Assembly (NCBI GenBank): GCA_964019135.1
Contig: OZ025252.1
Coordinates: 6,774,823-6,838,822, forward strand
DNA from: Arenicola marina
Taxonomy: Eukaryota > Annelida > Polychaeta > Arenicolidae
Length of the DNA stretch: 64,000 bases
Direction of reading: 5' to 3'
Part shown: positions 39,601 through 46,018 of the stretch, piece by piece
Layout of the letters: the number at the start of each line of letters is the position of its first letter
How positions within the stretch are numbered: position 1 is the first letter of the stretch
Position numbers and translations under genes: made by a program
The notes under the pieces: model-generated
The model's input: only the letters and a program-made list of their open reading frames with translations
What the model was told of the DNA's origin: nothing
The model's database searches: none

Positions 39601-42394
39601 GGTGTACGTCACGGACGGGCGCGCGCTGGACGCCGCCCCCACCCTGGCGGCCGCGGCGGAGGCGAGGCAGCGGCACGGCGTAGAGCTGTTCGGGGTGGGC
39701 GTCGGGGGCCGAATCAATCCCGTGGAACTCAAGAATATAGTTAGTTGTGAGGATTCGGCTCATCTCTACCTGATGTCGCACCACCTCAAGCTGCAGCAAG
39801 TGTCGCACCTCCTGGCCAAGCAGCTCTGTTCTACAGGGTAAGTTGAAACCCGGATCTCTCGACAGAGGGCGTTCCGCTTAAGCTATATATCCCCACGTCA
39901 AATTTAACCCTAAGAATTACCCTTCATACGCGAAAATTTAAAATGAATCTTAAGAATATGTTCGCAGTTTGACATCCATTTTACCACTGTTTAGCATTTA
40001 ATGTCCGTTTACTGTAATAATTCCGTACCGTGGACAAATTCATTCGAATTTGATTAATTTATTAGAGGCCATCTTACTTTCGAACTGTGTTTTCGAGTCT
40101 ACATCGAAATTACAAAATTCTTCCTACACAACCCTCTAAAACCATTCATGATCCCAGCATCGTTCAGGTCGAACGCGAGGTGGGCGGTTACCTGAGGCAG
40201 TGGTGATGTGAGGAACGAGCTCCCTCTGCTGGCAGATTGTTAAAAGACCTGTATCGGTGGCGTTTTGTCTGGCCTGACGCTGCCAAATGCCGGGGAGGGG
40301 GGGGGGGGTAATAAAGTGTCTCCAATGTCAGCGGCCGGTGATATGTTATAGCCTTGCTCAATAGGGCTTCTGTGTAAATGACGCGTGATTATTTAACTTG
40401 AGTTGTTTAAATTAAAACATGAACAGAAAACGGTAAGAGAGACACATAAACGTACAGCCGTGAGTAATAGCGCTATAGGCTCTACCAGTGTGTTCCTCCT
40501 ACTGTGGGTCAGGCACTCGCATTGTCATCTCATCCACGACATATTGGTTTTGTTCCATAAACTGTTATCTATACCCATTATTGTCGTCATCGTCAGCTGT
40601 GCAATCTACCTCAGGTATAACGGTGACCCCCCCCCCCCCCCCAACCATCACCCCCACCCCTACCCTCACCCCCACCCCTACCCTCATCTCCAACCTCACA
40701 CTCACCCCCTACCGTCGAATAGCGGTAGCATATTTGACCGCCTGTCGGCCCAAGCTATGGCAGAAATCTTTCGGAGAATAATAGAATCTTTGTACTTCAC
40801 TACGCCTGAATACGACTGCTTGGGTAAGACACGAACTTCTATGTGAAATGATGACTAACGGCGAGACAGCAATGACCAAGCTCCCCGCACGGTGGCGCTA
40901 CGCAAGCTCTGCTTTTATATAATGGAGCCCTAGCGGAGTGAGTCGAAGGCAGAGAGTGAGCAATGACAGGCGAATCATGGGGACAATCTTGTACTTCGTC
41001 AGGAGTGATATACAGGTCGTCAGAAGGGATTTAGGCTTACACAGGTTGCTAGAAGGGGTAAAGACGGGTTAATCGAAGTAGCATGCAAACTGTAAAGCCC
41101 CTGCCTATTTGTTAGAAATGTTAAAAAGGAGTGAACATTGGAAGATGTATAGAAAGGTCATTAGGAGGTTAGTTGAAGGTTATGATAGAAGGAATAGTAC
41201 TTCTGTCGCTTTTTTTTGGGGGGGGGGGGCTTATTGCCAAATCATTCAGAAAGTCAACATGTATATAACAACATGTAACAAGTTTAAAGGATTACATTAG
41301 GATGTCAATACAATACATTACATCGAATAATAAAGATATAGCTGTCACCTAGTATACCTGTGATTAAACATATATATACATATATCAGGGGACTAGTAGG
41401 GCAGGAGTGGAGGAGAGGTCTGCCGCTGTTAGACAAGATGTTAGACGAATTGTGCTGCTTCGACGTAAAAACTTCATCAGCGGGGTTGGGGGGGGGGGGC
41501 GTAGGTGGGGGCACTGTAGCAGAGACTGAGAGAGCCCGCCTGCCTTTGCCCCTCATACCACCCACCCCGCCCCTCACACCACCCACCCCGACCCTCACAC
41601 CACCCACCCCGACCCTCACACCACCCACCCCGACCCTCACCACGCCTACCTTATCCCCCCACCCCACCTACCCTGCCCCTCACACCACCCACCCCGCCTG
41701 CCTTAACCCCCGCACCATACCTAGGCCAAGATGAAGCTTACATATATGGCGACAAAGAACAGCCATTATTATTATTGGAAAATAACGTCTTTGCACTCAC
41801 ATGCGAACTTTAACGAATATTAACATACTTCTAAAGAACTAATTTAGACTGAATGAAATGTTGACATTTATAGCTGTCACATCATATCCCGTATTTCAAT
41901 TGGCGTGATATGATGATAACTGTCGTAACGCGGCCGTAAATACCCCCACCACCCCTCAATGTCGCCGTTCACCTTTTTGCTCAACTAACTACCCCCAACC
42001 ACCCCCTCCCCCCACCCACCTCTATGTCGCCGTTCACCTTTCTGCTCTCGATGGGGTCTAAATATGATTCACAGAGAAAATTAACTTACTTACGTATTTG
42101 TTCATTGGGTGCCATACATATATAAATATATACTCTTTGTATCCAGTGAAAGACTCTTTACTGAAGCATCGGGTGCACAAAGGTGACCGTGCCTTGGTGG
42201 GTACCGCCATCTCACGGACTCACCCACAGCCAACCGACGCGTCTTCTGTGTTCCAAATCGTCGGCAGGAAACTGAAGTACCTTGACAATTATGAAACAGA
42301 CATGGCTGTGCTTGTTAAACTACTGGTGAACCCCGGTCTGGAATATATTGGAGATTTCTTTTGGCAGACTATCAAAATACACGGCTTCATTTGA
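15557..42394 (+). CDS. Gene 1: secreted two-VWA-domain matrix-like protein (seven exons)
   Basis: Proposed joins: 15557-15604, 28509-28533, 32397-32975, 33516-35365, 39279-39837, 40615-40823, 42147-42394. Every intron begins GT and ends AG, and phases agree at each junction, apart from a one-base frame conflict inside exon 4. Exon lengths sum to 3518 nt, one short of a multiple of three. The product would be about 1172 residues: signal peptide, VWA1, Thr/Pro linker, Gly/Asp/Ser/Asn repeats, basic segment, VWA2, Pro/His linker and a C-terminal domain. VWA domains bind protein ligands through a metal site, and secreted VWA proteins with low-complexity linkers are typical of extracellular matrix and mollusc shell matrix (Pif/BMSP-like). 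No chitin-binding domain is seen, so membership of those families is not claimed. Introns are mostly minisatellites and SINEs. Whether VWA1 and VWA2 belong to one transcript rests on phase matching and proximity. Confidence 0.6.
15605..16375. repeat. 32-bp tandem array at gene 1 intron 1 donor
   Basis: About 20 units. The core is CATAACGGTTTGTACAGTC followed by TTTGTACAACCTT or TTTGTTCAATCTT. Units are degenerate for the first ~150 bp next to exon 1 and become regular from about 15760. Units near 15815 contain ACAGCCTTCGTAATGG, which matches 15 of 16 bases of the end of exon 1 plus the first intron base (ACAGTCTTCGTAATGG). The array therefore seems to have grown from the exon 1/intron 1 junction. 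Confidence 0.9.
16376..16920. other. Intron 1 unique segment, nothing identified
   Basis: No exon, RNA or repeat recognised in this part of gene 1 intron 1, apart from a G9-type run near 16541. Confidence 0.4.
16921..17375. repeat. ~22-bp degenerate tandem array
   Basis: About 20 diverged units of the form GACGTTCTAATAATGTTTAAGG. Later units change to CTAAAATGTATAACATTCA. Open frames across it have no protein features. Confidence 0.75.
17405..17665. repeat. AT-rich ~22-bp tandem repeat
   Basis: Degenerate units based on CAATATTGAAAAATGAATTTG. It runs to the edge of the MITE copy that begins at 17677. Confidence 0.75.
17677..18390. mobile_element. 714-bp MITE with long terminal inverted repeats, copy 1
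   Basis: The ends are TTGGCGCAAGTGCC and its complement GGCCACTTGCGCCAA, and inverted similarity extends about 200 bp or more inwards from each side. The flanks ACGTGCGGC and ATTTGTGGC match at six of nine positions, two of the three changes being C-to-T, which fits a decayed 9-bp target duplication. There is no transposase. The copy at 53351-54064 has exactly the same length in the opposite orientation. Long inverted ends with a 9-bp duplication suggest a Mutator-like (MULE) origin, but this is inferred from structure only. Confidence 0.85.
18400..19020. other. Intron 1 unique segment, nothing identified
   Basis: AT-rich in part (18580-18660); no exon, RNA or repeat was recognised. Confidence 0.4.
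19021..19268 (+). mobile_element. tRNA-derived SINE, copy 1 (full length)
   Basis: The head carries a pol-III A box (TAGCTCAGTGGGCTAGAGCG) and B box (GGTTCGAGCCC) in tRNA-like spacing. The body contains AAAGATCCCATGTCCTTCTT, then CCCCGGGGACATAGCTCCAC, and ends GACGCGATATGACC with a CCAACCAA-type tail. The same family occurs at 30684, 32071, 33087, 38617, 38851 (-), 43258 and 58998 (-). The extra sequence between the boxes and the body rules out a working tRNA gene. Confidence 0.9.
19269..20170. other. Intron 1 unique segment, nothing identified
   Basis: No exon or repeat recognised. A CCCCCACCC-type stretch at 19975-20010 is simple sequence. Confidence 0.4.
20171..20420. repeat. Polypyrimidine tracts
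   Basis: C/T-rich stretch including long C runs at about 20190-20205 and 20399-20412 and a CCCTCCCCATCCCCC-type stretch between. It could form triplex or i-motif structures. No coding evidence. Confidence 0.7.
20800..20990. repeat. CCCTC/CACCC-rich degenerate tandem repeat
   Basis: Repeating CTCCACCCTCACCCTCGCCC-type units, ending in CCCCCACCCCCGGG. Open in several frames because of low complexity only. Confidence 0.7.
21170..21430. repeat. GT-rich short tandem repeat
   Basis: Units of GGGGGTTGCTGTGGGTG grade into GGTGTTACTGTGGGGATGTG. Simple-sequence array in gene 1 intron 1. Confidence 0.8.
21801..21960. repeat. 20-bp tandem array of CRE palindromes
   Basis: Eight units with an exact 20-bp period, consensus TGTGACGTCATCCAGYGCG. 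Six units, at 21811, 21851, 21871, 21891, 21911 and 21931, hold the full cAMP-response-element palindrome TGACGTCA. The unit at 21831 has TGACGTTA and the last (21951) is degraded. CREB/ATF-family proteins bind this palindrome in animals. Function here is untested; the array lies in gene 1 intron 1, about 6 kb after exon 1. Confidence 0.85.
21961..24540. other. Intron 1 segment with C-rich low-complexity patches
   Basis: Mostly unique. At 22640-22800 a ~57-bp unit carrying GGCCTGTTCCACACCGTGTG is present about three times with C runs between. C-rich runs occur at 23395-23420 and 23610-23680. A short two-copy repeat (ACCGTGACCTTGG) lies at 23505-23560. No exon recognised. Confidence 0.5.
24552..24741. 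repeat. 48-bp tandem repeat, four units
   Basis: Units contain GTGAACCGTGGACACACAG and GACATCAGATTCCTTAGTC. Since 48 is a multiple of 3, both strands show a short repeated open frame; nothing supports a protein. Confidence 0.85.
24880..25045. repeat. 26-bp tandem repeat with short palindromes
   Basis: Six to eight units with AAGGGACTGCTGTCAATGAC then AGCTCT. Each unit contains the small inverted repeat CTGTCAATGACAG. Confidence 0.85.
25046..25720. other. Intron 1 unique segment, nothing identified
   Basis: No exon, RNA or repeat recognised. Confidence 0.4.
25721..26730. repeat. C-run-rich region with ~62-bp tandem units
   Basis: Poly(C) runs of 9 or more occur at about 25735, 25968, 26116, 26180, 26297, 26360 and 26685. 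Between 26240 and 26425 a unit of about 62 bp (CCGCCCTGTGACCCGGGTGT, later CTTCCGGCGTGTATCCATGC) is present three times. Scattered CGAGGTACGA motifs occur from 26035 to 26670. No coding signal. Confidence 0.7.
26731..27130. other. Intron 1 unique segment, nothing identified
   Basis: No exon or repeat recognised. Confidence 0.4.
27145..28000. repeat. 34-bp tandem array with 272-bp higher-order period
   Basis: About 25 units with cores GACCTGACAAGATTACGAAC and AGGCACTGAGCGTA. The variant order from about 27470 to 27740 repeats from about 27740 onward at an offset of exactly 272 bp (eight units). For example, AAGATAACGAACACGC occurs at 27491 and 27763. Confidence 0.95.
28509..28533 (+). CDS. 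Gene 1 exon 2: 25-nt microexon
   Basis: A pyrimidine-rich acceptor (TTTGTCTCTCCGCCAG) is followed by 25 nt and a near-consensus donor (CCAG/GTAAGG). Entered in phase 0 it encodes VPLVHGAP plus one base, completing Ala with the first two bases of exon 3. This supplies the end of the signal peptide and a plausible cleavage site (VHG/AP). The short length makes chance occurrence possible; strong splice signals and matching phases on both sides argue for it. Confidence 0.55.
28555..28800. repeat. 31-bp tandem array just after the exon 2 donor
   Basis: About eight units of TATAAGGTTTTCCAGTTATT followed by TACTGATCTAT. It begins about 22 bp after the donor of the microexon. Each unit contains TTTTCCAG, an acceptor-like string, and CTGAT, a branch-point-like string. 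Confidence 0.9.
28801..29460. other. Intron 2 unique segment, nothing identified
   Basis: No exon or repeat recognised; only short frames. Confidence 0.4.
29461..30050. repeat. 21-bp tandem array
   Basis: About 27 units of CCTGTGATATGTGTGGTGGAC, with a compound variant (CCCTTTGGCATGTGTGGTGG, then GCCCATGTGATGTGTG) recurring near 29500, 29750 and 29940. Because 21 is a multiple of 3, His/Thr-rich frames of up to 283 codons are open on the minus strand. They are repeat artefacts inside gene 1 intron 2. Confidence 0.92.
30051..30680. other. Intron 2 segment, pyrimidine-rich, no gene called
   Basis: 30060-30165 is GC-rich and reads smoothly as protein but has no acceptor. 30230-30440 is C/T-rich. 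Three short repeats of GTCAGTTGTGTTATT at 30560-30680 are noted. Confidence 0.4.
30684..30790 (+). mobile_element. tRNA-derived SINE, copy 2 (5'-truncated)
   Basis: Only the body and tail remain: AAGAGTAGGGGTTTACCCC, GGGACATGGCTCC, GACGCGATATGAC, then a CCAACC-like tail. The tRNA head is missing. Confidence 0.8.
30791..31595. other. Intron 2 unique segment, nothing identified
   Basis: A 91-codon frame (30999-31274) has a hydrophobic stretch but no family features or splice support. It is not called. Confidence 0.4.
31600..31745. repeat. ~21-bp tandem repeat
   Basis: Seven diverged units of GCGTCATTAACACGTTGAAAG. Confidence 0.75.
32071..32334 (+). mobile_element. tRNA-derived SINE, copy 3 (full length)
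   Basis: Head GGCCGGCCCGGTAGCTCCG, an altered B box (GGATCAAGCCC), the family body, and a tail ending CAACCAACCAACCAACC. It ends about 60 bp before the VWA1 exon, so it supplies sequence close to that exon's acceptor. Confidence 0.9.
32397..32975 (+). CDS. Gene 1 exon 3: VWA domain 1
   Basis: Acceptor TTTCTCTCCCAG and donor GCAG/GTACGG enclose 579 nt in phase 1-1, the classic symmetrical module of extracellular proteins. The translation holds a complete VWA fold of about 185 residues. DVVFVLDTSNS carries the metal-ion-dependent adhesion site DxSxS (residues 41-45). The conserved Thr lies in TFTGDA (about residue 115), and the conserved Asp in IVITDGRS (146). The strand AGIHVFAVGVG is typical of matrilin-, collagen-VI- and Pif-type VWA domains. 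All metal-site residues are present, so ligand and metal binding is expected. Cys29 and a Cys near the end (KTCA) flank the domain, as in matrilin-type VWAs. Codon third positions are strongly G/C, unlike the flanking DNA. This is the most certain exon of the window. Confidence 0.95.
33087..33356 (+). mobile_element. tRNA-derived SINE, copy 4 (full length)
   Basis: A box TAGCTCAGTGGGTTAGAGCG, B-box variant GGCTCGAGCCC, family body, CCAACCAACT tail. A poly(C) run (33249-33263) interrupts the body. It fills half of the 540-bp intron between the VWA1 exon and the long exon. Confidence 0.92.
33516..35365 (+). CDS. Gene 1 exon 4: Thr/Pro linker and Gly/Asp/Ser-repeat region
   Basis: Acceptor TTTCATTGCAG gives a phase-1 start (VTDPPSTTTT). 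Regions in order: a Thr/Pro-rich linker (33516-33610); a mixed segment; two related motifs, GIRYPDFESYFNR and GVWYPDLDTYRRR (33796-33895); about 14 copies of a 20-residue, 60-bp repeat (GGTSGQDGRGGGDSSDGNGR type, 33960-34850); then a basic, polar tail with KHRRRPHRR. Such Gly/Asp/Ser-rich, acidic disordered regions are common in mineral-associated matrix proteins; a role here is inference. In the frame used to 35215 a TGA appears at 35297. A different frame (GLKGDGTHGVPW) runs open to the donor CACG/GTGAGT at 35365 and ends in the phase the VWA2 exon needs. Either one base is lost in this sequence, or a tiny intron exists, or the donor GAGG/GTAAGA at 35108, also in the right phase, is used. 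Confidence 0.8.
35366..38010. repeat. 29-bp tandem array repeating a 5' splice donor
   Basis: About 90 units. The unit is CTCGGTGAGTCTGTCTGTC followed by TGCTGTGTGT (29 bp); a 25-bp form lacks one GTCT. The array starts at the very base where intron 4 begins, and each unit restates CGGTGAGT, a near-consensus donor. Both strands are largely free of stops in some phase, giving an 889-codon frame on the minus strand; that is a repeat artefact. Confidence 0.95.
38011..38610. other. Intron 4 unique segment, nothing identified
   Basis: No exon, RNA or repeat recognised. Confidence 0.4.
38617..38819 (+). mobile_element. tRNA-derived SINE, copy 5 (internally deleted)
   Basis: Intact head with A box TAGCTCAGTGGGTTAG, although a short piece is missing after it. 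The body stops after CCCCGGGGGCATG and resumes at GTTAAAGTGTCCTGAATATA, so about 50 bp of the usual body are absent. Confidence 0.88.
38851..39096 (-). mobile_element. tRNA-derived SINE, copy 6 (opposite strand)
   Basis: Reads as a SINE on the minus strand: tail of GGTTGGTTGGTTGG at 38851, head ending CCGGGCCGGCC at about 39096. A long C run lies inside. It faces copy 5 tail to tail with about 30 bp between, so a transcript of intron 4 could fold into a long imperfect hairpin. Confidence 0.9.
39279..39837 (+). CDS. Gene 1 exon 5: VWA domain 2, degenerate metal site
   Basis: Acceptor GTGTGTTTTGCAG, phase-1 start and donor ACAGG/GTAAGT (phase 2) enclose 559 nt. Translation: CTAQQPTDVVFMVDSK and onward, ending KQLCSTG, a full-length VWA fold with flanking cysteines as in VWA1. 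The first strand reads VVFMVDSKAGG where DxSxS is expected: the Asp remains but both serines are replaced (Lys, Gly). The later Thr (MFTSL) and Asp (VYVTDGRALD) remain, and the strand GVELFGVGVGG is conserved. Metal-dependent binding is probably lost or altered, while the fold is kept. Non-metal-binding VWAs that act in assembly are well known. Frame and splice signals are clean, so this is a real exon, not a pseudogene. Confidence 0.92.
39845..40110 (+). repeat. Interspersed repeat, copy A (intron 5)
   Basis: Begins just after the VWA2 donor. GGCAGAGGGCG-like, then CGTCAAATTTAACC, ATACGCGAA, TTCGCAGTTTG and GATTAATT appear in the same order and spacing at 60155-60430. The match is diverged but collinear over about 260 bp. 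Family unknown; no inverted ends seen. Confidence 0.65.
40111..40614. other. Intron 5 remainder
   Basis: A run of about 13 G lies at 40296-40308. No further exon or repeat recognised. Confidence 0.4.
40615..40823 (+). CDS. Gene 1 exon 6: Pro/His-rich linker
   Basis: Acceptor CTACCTCAG receives phase 2 from the VWA2 exon and reads GYNGDPPPPPNHHPHPYPHP, then SGSIFDRLSAQAMAEIFRR and a segment ending EYDCL. The donor TTGG/GTAAGA closes in phase 1, as exon 7 needs. The Pro codons come from a homopolymer of 16 C (40627-40642) followed by CACCCC-type repeats, so the exon is partly simple sequence. It has two supporting splice sites with correct phases. The acceptor's pyrimidine tract is weak. The amphipathic stretch after the linker looks like ordinary coding sequence. 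Confidence 0.6.
40926..40958 (+). repeat. 33-bp interspersed fragment shared with 2358-2390
   Basis: AGCCCTAGCGGAGTGAGTCG and onward matches 31 of 33 bases of the segment at 2358-2390, in the same orientation. Probably an end piece of a dispersed element. Confidence 0.6.
41550..41705. repeat. 21-bp CCCTCACACCACCCACCCCGA tandem repeat
   Basis: About seven C-rich units in gene 1 intron 6, preceded by G runs at 41217 and 41488. No coding evidence. Confidence 0.8.
42147..42394 (+). CDS. Gene 1 exon 7: C-terminal domain and stop
   Basis: Acceptor ACTCTTTGTATCCAG followed by TG completes a Val codon with exon 6 and reads VKDSLLKHRVHKGDRALVGT through KLLVNPGLEYIGDFFWQ to KIHGFI and a stop. The 82 codons have mixed, globular-looking composition with no repeats. 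I do not recognise a domain. It is assigned to gene 1 because the incoming phase is right and it is the next open coding-like exon. It could instead belong to a separate small gene. No AATAAA was found in the 400 bp after the stop. Confidence 0.55.
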
Positions 42395-43257
42395 GACGTG
42401 CCGGCGTCTCCCAAACCCTGGGAGCTTTGTAACGTCGCCAGGGACTCAACCTTCCCGACGCCCACTCAGTCTGCTGGCTGCATGGTTGCCCAGTGAACCT
42501 CCACTTAACAGCTTAAGGACCACTTTTCTACCTGCCCCCACCCCCCTCCCTAGCCCCCTTTCATTTCATAGATATGTAACTGTTCCAAGCTTTCTCCTGT
42601 GATACGGAATTGGGTCACAGCAAGTGCAATCATCGCTTCGTACAAAATACATTTATTTTCTCTTTGTTTCCTGCTATTATCTCCATCTACTGTACAGTAG
42701 TTATCGCTCACGGCATGACGTCCTAATACATTAATCAACCCTGGCTTTATAGCGCACGTATTTTCAATGTCCTTGACCTAAAAATGGGAGCAAAACGAGT
42801 GAGACTCGACAATCTGTGGCGGAAGCGGAAATAGAAAACTTGACCTTGAAGCATGATGAATGACCGTGAGATGTGAGCCGGCGTACGTGTCACGTGGTGA
42901 TGAGGCGGCAGACGACCCATCCGATCTGTCTTAGCGACGGGCCCCTGACCTGCCAGGCTGTCTCCCTGGGGTTGTCTGGGAGGGTTACCGTCAGACAGCT
43001 CCATATGACGTCACAACCATGTCCTATCCCCCCATATACGTATTTATAATGGATGGAGCCGGGGGTAAGGCCGGTAAGGCCGGTAAGGCCGGTAAGGCCG
43101 AGGGGCGGTTCTCTGCCACAGAGTTTTCCCCAAGGTGAGGCTGGCAGTGCTCATCATGAGGGCAAAATTGGCCTTATGACGAATGTACCTACTCTAATAA
43201 CGAACACCCCCGGCCACCCAACTGACATGACAAGAAGCAGTCCTGTTTAAAGGGGAG
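42395..43257. other. Downstream flank of gene 1
   Basis: Expected 3' UTR and intergenic DNA. A short four-copy GTAAGGCCG repeat lies at 43065-43100. Nothing else recognised. Confidence 0.4.
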
Positions 43258-43483
43258 GGGCCGGCCCGGTGGCTCAGTGGGTTAGCGCTGGCATTCAGTG
43301 GATCGATGAGTTGCGTCTCGCTGTGGCCATGTCTGTGGGGCCGCAGCATAAATATCCCATGCCCTTCTTCGCAAAGAGTAGGGGGTTACCCCCGGGGACA
43401 TGGCTCCACTCTCCCTTCCTCCTCCCATTGACGCGATATGACCAATAGTGATTAAAGCATCCTGAATAACCAACTAACCAAGC
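43258..43483 (+). mobile_element. tRNA-derived SINE, copy 7
   Basis: Head GGCCGGCCCGGTGGCTCAG; the B-box region is shortened and altered (GATCGATGAGTTGCG). Body and GACGCGATATGACC are conserved, with a CCAACTAACC tail. The broken B box makes it inactive. Confidence 0.88.
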
Positions 43484-44529
43484 ATTTAGAGGAACTCAGA
43501 ACAACCATAGTTGTCCGCTGGCTTATAGAGTGGTCATAATGACCAAGCTCTCACAATGCAGAGGGACTATCTCTATAGATATATCTATCATAGTATTGCG
43601 TAGGTCCCTTTGCGAGGTGTAGTGTCCAAGCGGACATGTTTTTTTTTTTTTTTTTTTTTTTATTTCACATCAGACAAAATACATTGTACATATCATTGAA
43701 GATATTTCACCATGCTATCACAGCAATCCGTGCATTATTGGCTGCCGCTTTCTATTTAAGTTTTCCATCGTTGTGCTGGTCTTTACTTGCCTCTGCATGG
43801 TCATTTTCTCTATCTGGTAATTATATCCAGGCGGACATGCTGGTTTACCAGGAATCCACCGGCTCTACGACCCCCCCCCCCCATCCACCCACCCACCCCA
43901 AGAAGCCATTTGTTCTACCGGGGACATTCGCGCAGTGACACATAATAGCACCAATCAGCTAGCAGACTGCTGAATACATTGACAAGCATTTCATTTGAGG
44001 CATTTGCGCGAGGTATTCTAAAGCAGTTTTTTTTTCAGGTATGTGACCCCGTTTAGAGCGGTGAACACAATCACCCGAAATATTATTGAATGCGACGCAG
44101 TGAGTTAGCCACAGAAGAAACCCAAGCCAGCGGGTCTTGCGCATGACTTGTGGCGCATAAAGCTATCTGCCACAGCGTCTGCCAAGTTGTAAAAGCTCTA
44201 CCGGATTGGGATGTTTACCATTGATAGGTCGTCGCTTTGAGGTCAAGGTCGCTCTGTCACGTGGTTGCGGCGCCCAGGCCAGCACAGGGCTGGTACGGGG
44301 CACGCTAGAACACGATATGGCTAGTATAGCAGTGGCCTCGCCGTGCTAATGAGGTCTATGGGGAGAATAGGGGTCAGTGGGAGGTCATGCCGGGGTCAGA
44401 TAGGTCAAGGCCAGGGGGCACGATGTTTGAGTAGAGTGGTAACCCGCGTAATGGGTCGACTGTTGTAAGCGGCATGACAGGCTCAGCGGTGGGTCCCCCA
44501 GTGCAGCGAGAAGCCCAGTGAATACCCGA
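43484..44529. other. Intergenic segment with poly(T) and poly(C)
   Basis: A run of 23 T at 43639-43661 and a C run at about 43870. No gene, RNA or clear mobile element is recognised; the T run could be the tail of a minus-strand retroposed fragment, but no body was identified. Confidence 0.4.
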
Positions 44530-45140
44530 CCAGACAATACTAGTCCCCGCCCCTACCCTCCCGTCCCCTCCCCTCCCGTCCCCTCCTGTCCCCTCCCGTC
44601 CCCTCCAGTCCCCTCTCGTCCCCTCCCCTCCCTTACGTCCTGTCCCCTCCGGTCCCCTCCCGTCCCCTCCCGTCCCGTCCCGTCCCGTCCCCTCCCGTCC
44701 CCTCCCGTCTCCCGTCCCCTCCCGTCCCCTCCCCTCCCGTCCACTCCCCTCCCGTCCCCTCCCTCCCCTTACGTCCTGTCCCCTCCCTTACGTCCTGTCC
44801 CCTCCCTTACGTCCTGTCCCGTCCCCTCCCGTCCCCTCCCCTCCCCTCCCGTCCCGTCCCCTCCCGTCCCCTCCCGTCTCCCGTCCCCTCCCGTCCCCTC
44901 CCCTCCCGTCCCCTCCCTCCCCTTACGTCCTGTCCCCTCCCTTACGTCCTGTCCCGTCCCCTCCCGTCCCCTCCCCTCCCCTCCCGTCCCCTCCCCTCCC
45001 CTCTCGTCCCGTCCCCTCCCGTCCCCTCCCGTCCCGTCCCGTCCCCTCCCCCCCCCCTCCCGTCCCCTCGCCTCCCTTACGTCCTGTCCCCTCCCTTACG
45101 TCCTGCCCCCCCTCCCCTCCCCTCCCCCCAGACCCCTTCC
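44530..45140. repeat. 600-bp CCCGTCCCCTC polypyrimidine array
   Basis: Nearly continuous CCCGTCCCCTCCCGTCCCC units, interrupted by CTTACGTCCTGTCC which recurs at least six times. The minus strand is a dense series of GGGGACGGGAGGGG tracts, strong G-quadruplex potential; the plus strand could form i-motif or triplex. Open frames in it are low-complexity artefacts. Confidence 0.92.
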
Positions 45141-45429
45141 CTCCCTTCCCCTCCCTGACGATGTCCGCGCTGACCCACCCCTGAGGGCAGGAGGTGTATG
45201 GCTGTATATACGACGCTATATGACCCATTATCAGGCTGTCATCCCAGACCAGACAGCGCGTACCGCGCTAAAAAGTAACCGGTATTAACTATTGTCATTT
45301 ATTGTTTATTTAATTTTGCCTGCATTACTTTTCAGAACAACCACGTGCTAGACGAAGAGACTGGGGACCAGGTTATGACGTCACGCTCTATACAGCTCCT
45401 GGCGGACAAACGGTCATACGTCACAGTAC

Positions 45430-45665
45430 CGTTGATAGACGTCACTGCTTCTGATAGACGTCGCAGTGCCCCTGATAGACGTCACAGTGCCCCTTATAGA
45501 CGTCAAAGTGCCCCTGATATAGGTCACAGTGCCCCTGATAGATGTCACAGTGCCCCTAAAAGACGGTCACAGTGCCCCTGATAGACGTCACAGTGCCCCT
45601 GATAGACGTCACAGTGCCCCTGGTAGACGTCACAGTGCCCCTGATAGACGCCACAGTGAACCCTA
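45430..45665. repeat. 21-bp array with GACGTCAC cores
   Basis: About eleven units of CTGATAGACGTCACAGTGCCC. The core GACGTCA overlaps the CRE half-site but lacks the full TGACGTCA palindrome in most units. Confidence 0.9.
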
Positions 45666-45894
45666 CAGTGGACCCAGTGCGAACAGTGTTTCTGTGTTGT
45701 CCCGAACCTGACGCCACCAGTCACCGGTGTGAAAGGCTGTATATATTTAATCTGCTTGATAACCACACTTACTACTTATAGTAGCCTGCAACAAGAGCTA
45801 ACGTATCGCCCCCCCCCCCTCACGACCCCTGCCCCCCGCCCCACTTCCTCATGGACCACAAATCACTCGACTCTCCAGTTTATAACATTGTCCT

Positions 45895-46018
45895 ATGAGG
45901 GTCTGGGTATGAGGGTCTGACTTTGAGGGTCTGACTTTGAGGGTCTGGGTGTGAGGGTCGGACTTTGAGGTTCTGGGTGTGAGGGTCTGACTTTGAGGGT
46001 CTGGGTGTGGGGGTCTGA
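45895..46018. repeat. 15-bp GAGGGTCTGACTTTG tandem repeat
   Basis: About eight units alternating between GACTTTG and GGTGTGA endings. Confidence 0.85.

Noticed and set aside
19021-43483. tRNA genes suggested by A and B boxes
   Set aside because: Heads are followed by a shared ~150-bp body and CCAA tail in every copy and do not fold with an acceptor stem; they are SINEs.
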